Origin: Parvibaculum sp.
GTDB lineage: Bacteria > Pseudomonadota > Alphaproteobacteria > Parvibaculales > Parvibaculaceae
Direction: 5' to 3'
Assembly (NCBI GenBank): GCA_014359855.1
Contig: JACIYQ010000215.1
Location: 1 to 33,502 of the forward strand
Length of the DNA: 33,502 nucleotides
This document shows, piece by piece, positions 30,874-33,502 of this stretch. Made by a program: the position numbers and the translations under genes. The notes beneath the pieces were generated by a model, which did no database searches, had not been told where the DNA came from, and was given only the letters and a program-made list of their open reading frames with translations. Numbering within the stretch: the first letter of the stretch is position 1; each line of letters opens with the position of its first letter.

Positions 30874-31071
30874 ATGACCGACGAAATCCTGACGATCCGG
30901 GAGGTGGCGGAACTTCTCAAGATCAATGAGAAGACCGCCTACAAGCTCGCCTCGGCAGGCAAGATTCCTGGCTTCAAGGTCGGCGGATCGTGGCGATTCC
31001 AGCGGCAGGAAATCGCAAACTGGATAAAGCGTAAGGTTGAGGAACAGCAGGGGGGCAGCGGGGGCGCATGA
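30874..31071 (+). CDS. Helix-turn-helix (excisionase/MerR-like) DNA-binding protein
   Basis: MTDEILTIREVAELLKINEKTAYKLASAGKIPGFKVGGSWRFQRQEIANWIKRK. Confidence 0.9.
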   Translation: MTDEILTIREVAELLKINEKTAYKLASAGKIPGFKVGGSWRFQRQEIANWIKRKVEEQQGGSGGA

Positions 31072-31502
31072 CGAACGAAGCCGACACGTGCCGAAAATTC
31101 GTCGTGCCCAAGCTGCAATCCGCCGGTTGGGATAGCGACCCTCATTCCATCGCCGAGCAGCGCACCATCACGGATGGCCGCGTCATTCCCGTGGGCAAGG
31201 GTTTTGTCCGCAAGCCACCCAAGCGGGTTGATTACCTGCTGCGCTTTACGCGGGATTTTCCGCTCGCCGTGGTCGAGGCCAAGGCCAGCTACAAATCAGC
31301 GACCGATGCCGTGCAGCAGGCCCGCGATTATGCGGAAATCCTCGACCTCAAATACGCCTACGCCACCAACGGCGCCGAGATCATCGAGATCGACTATTTC
31401 AAGGGGACGGAAACGCGCGTTGCCGACTTCCCCACACCTGATGACCTTTGGCGGCGCTATGGCTCGTCGAAAACTGTCACCCATGTCTCCGAACACCTGT
31501 AA
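31068..31502 (+). pseudogene. HsdR-like (type I restriction endonuclease) N-terminal nuclease fragment, 3' truncated by IS sequence
   Basis: EADTCRKFVVPKLQSAGWD..HSIAEQRTITDGRV...KRVDYLLRF..FPLAVVEAKASYKSATDAVQQARDYAEILDLKYAYATNG; frame ends inside IS-end repeats, no helicase part follows. Confidence 0.85.
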
Positions 31503-31514
31503 CCCTTGTCTCCG
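31475..31514. repeat. IS-terminus-like tandem motif TGTMACCCWTGTCTCCG (two copies)
   Basis: TGTCACCCATGTCTCCG 31475-31491 and TGTAACCCTTGTCTCCG 31498-31514. Confidence 0.6.
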
Positions 31515-31528
31515 GTCCATACACCTCG

Positions 31529-32165
31529 ACGGGCATGGCCTTTGCGGCGGTGACGTCGTTGACTTTGGCTGCCGTCACCGCCGCATAGATCGGCCGCTCG
31601 GCGCCTGCGTCATAGATGACATGGACCTTGGCACCGCAGGCCCTGGCCGAGAAGCGCGCCCAGCCGCTCCCCTGGCCGCTCAGGCGGACGCCGGTCGAGT
31701 CGATGAGATAGACAGCCTCGTCGACGGCACGGCGCAAACCCCGTTGCGCGCCGGCGACCATGGTCGCGAACAGCTCGCCGAACACCGCCGAGGAACGCCG
31801 GGCGTTGGTATCGGCAAGCGTCGAGCGCGAGGCCGGCTTCGCCCCACATGATAGAGCCGCGCCGCATGGCTCTCCAGGCCGCCGGCGATCTCCCGCAGGC
31901 TCGCCGCACCGGAAAGCTGGCCGTAAAGCAGTGCGATGAACTGGCTCCGGGTCGAAAGACGGCGAACATGCTTGTCGGCCCCGTGCTCCGCCACCAGCCG
32001 GTCGAAAACAGCCCACGGAACATGCTTCAAGAGATCGTGGAAAACGCTATTGTGATGCCGCACGGTGTTGGCTCCGATTTTGTGTCCAGGAGACGCGCAA
32101 ACGTCTGAACACAAATAGAATCAACACCGTGCAGCCAGTCCAGAAATCTAAACCGGACAGCAGTG
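31529..32165 (-). mobile_element. Degraded IS4-family-type insertion sequence: frameshifted, 3'-truncated transposase
   Basis: VRHHNSVFHDLLKHVPWAVFDRLVAEHGADKHVRRLSTRSQFIALLYGQLSGAASLREI in one frame, continuing as SRSTLADTNARRSSAVFGEL...LIDSTGVRLSG...YAAVTAAKVNDVTAAKAMPVE in another; outer end CACTGCTGTCCGGTTTAGATTT. Confidence 0.82.
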
Positions 32166-32261
32166 CACTTGTTGCCGGGATCCATTGGCCTCTGGCTTTG
32201 CTGTGGGGTGGATTGGGAATAAATCCCGGGATGACATTTTTGTTTTGGCGAGGGCTTTGCC

Positions 32262-33161
32262 TCAGTCTTTCGCCGGCCACAGCCAGGCGGCGCCGCGGAC
32301 GCCGCTCGCATCGCCGTGTTTGTGGCGAAGGAGGGGCGTCGCGACGGTGTCGGAAAAGACGTAAGACCCCCAGCGCGACGGCACCTCGTCGTAGAGCGCG
32401 GCGATGTTCAACATGCCGCCGCCGAGGACGATGGCGTGCGGGTCCAGAATGTCGATCACGTGGGCGAGCGCGCGGGCGAGGCGGTCGGCATAGCGGCGGA
32501 GCGCGAGGCGGGCGGGGCGGCTGCCTGCTTCCGCCGCGGCGGCGATCGCTTCGGGCGAGAGGGCTTCGGCGTTTTCCTCCGCATAGAGGCGCGCGAAGGC
32601 GGGGCCGGATACCCATGTTTCGATGCAGCCTTTCTTGCCGCAGTAACAGTCCGTACCCGGATATTCATCGGGGAGCGCCCAGGGGAGGGGATTGTGGCCC
32701 CATTCGCCGGCAATGGCGTTCGGCCCCGACAAGAGCGCGCCGTTGACGACGATGCCGCCGCCGACGCCCGTGCCGAGGATGACGCCGAAGACGGTTTTGG
32801 CGCCTGCCGCCGCGCCGTCCGTCGCCTCGGATAGCGCGAAGCAGTCGGCGTCGTTGGCGAGGCGAACCGCGCGGCCGAGGGCGGCTTCGAGATCGCGCCC
32901 GAAGGGATGGCCGATGAGCCAGGTGTTGTTCGCGTTTTTCACGAGGCCGGTGGCGGGGGAGACGGCGCCGGGCATGCCGATGCCGATTGTGCCTTGTTCT
33001 CCGGTTTCGGCTTCGAGGGCGGCGACGAGATCGCGGATGGCGGCGATGGCGGCGTCATAGCTGCGCGGCGAGGGAATGCGCTTGCGCGCGCGCTCGCGAC
33101 CTTCAGCGTCGAGGGCGATGGCTTCGATCTTGGTGCCGCCGAGGTCTATGCCGATGCGCAT
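32262..33161 (-). CDS. ROK-family sugar kinase (fructokinase / N-acetylglucosamine kinase-like)
   Basis: MRIGIDLGGTKIEAIALDAEGRE; GTGVGGGIVVNG; GEWGHNPLPW; Zn-type CYCGKKGCIETWVSG. Confidence 0.95.
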   Translation of the reverse strand: MRIGIDLGGTKIEAIALDAEGRERARKRIPSPRSYDAAIAAIRDLVAALEAETGEQGTIGIGMPGAVSPATGLVKNANNTWLIGHPFGRDLEAALGRAVRLANDADCFALSEATDGAAAGAKTVFGVILGTGVGGGIVVNGALLSGPNAIAGEWGHNPLPWALPDEYPGTDCYCGKKGCIETWVSGPAFARLYAEENAEALSPEAIAAAAEAGSRPARLALRRYADRLARALAHVIDILDPHAIVLGGGMLNIAALYDEVPSRWGSYVFSDTVATPLLRHKHGDASGVRGAAWLWPAKD

Positions 33162-33280
33162 GGGAGTTCCTTTTTGCGCGGAGGATAGCATGGGAAGGTT
33201 TTTCCACGCAGAGGCGCAGAGACGCAGAGCAGGTGCGGTTGCCCCCCTCTTCAAACAGAATGTCATGCCCGGGCTTGACC

Positions 33281-33300
33281 CACTGGTGTCCGGTCAAGTG
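33281..33300 (+). repeat. IS-end-like sequence CACTGGTGTCCGGTCAAGTG
   Basis: Resembles the terminus at 33361 and the inverted one ending at 32165. Confidence 0.5.
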
Positions 33301-33360
33301 GAGCCGGTTGCAAGAACGATGAATTTTTCCAACCCAGAATCGTCATGGCGCGATTTATTC

Positions 33361-33502
33361 CACTGCTGTCCGGTTTAAATTTTTCGGGGCTGGTTCAAGC
33401 TTTTGATTTTGCGAGCGAAACGCCTGTTCGCCAGCACTCGGGACTCGGAACCGCGAAATCGGGTTTACTGGATCACCCGGATGTCCTGATCGGCTCCGAA
33501 TT
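33361..33502 (+). mobile_element. Probable left end of a second related IS element, continuing beyond the window
   Basis: CACTGCTGTCCGGTTTAAATTT is 21/22 identical to the inverted terminus at 32144-32165. Confidence 0.55.

Overview
33.5 kb of GC-rich, probably alphaproteobacterial chromosome. The backbone carries: a TRAP substrate-binding protein 3' end; a sensor kinase/LuxR regulator pair; a ~2,030-aa autotransporter with nine ~50-aa tandem repeats; ppx/gppA; rlmE; guaB; an RsmB-like methyltransferase; a TPR protein; guaA; and a ROK kinase. Two integration hot spots are visible. (i) tRNA-Gln(CTG) is followed by a decayed integrase and lies among gene fragments (BVMO, YccF, MurJ). (ii) The 3' end of guaA is followed by an intact tyrosine integrase, AlpA, a Ti-type TraA relaxase, a putative MOBQ-like oriT and TraC/TraD-like genes. 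Where the rest of a conjugation module would be expected there are defence-type genes instead: an uncharacterised two-gene operon (a two-HKD PLD-family protein plus a 512-aa protein), an AbiEi/AbiEii system, and an HTH + HsdR-like pair truncated by IS debris. The PLD operon is the best candidate for an undescribed system; the inferred oriT is the most specific sequence-level observation. All family calls come from reading motifs; no database search was run.
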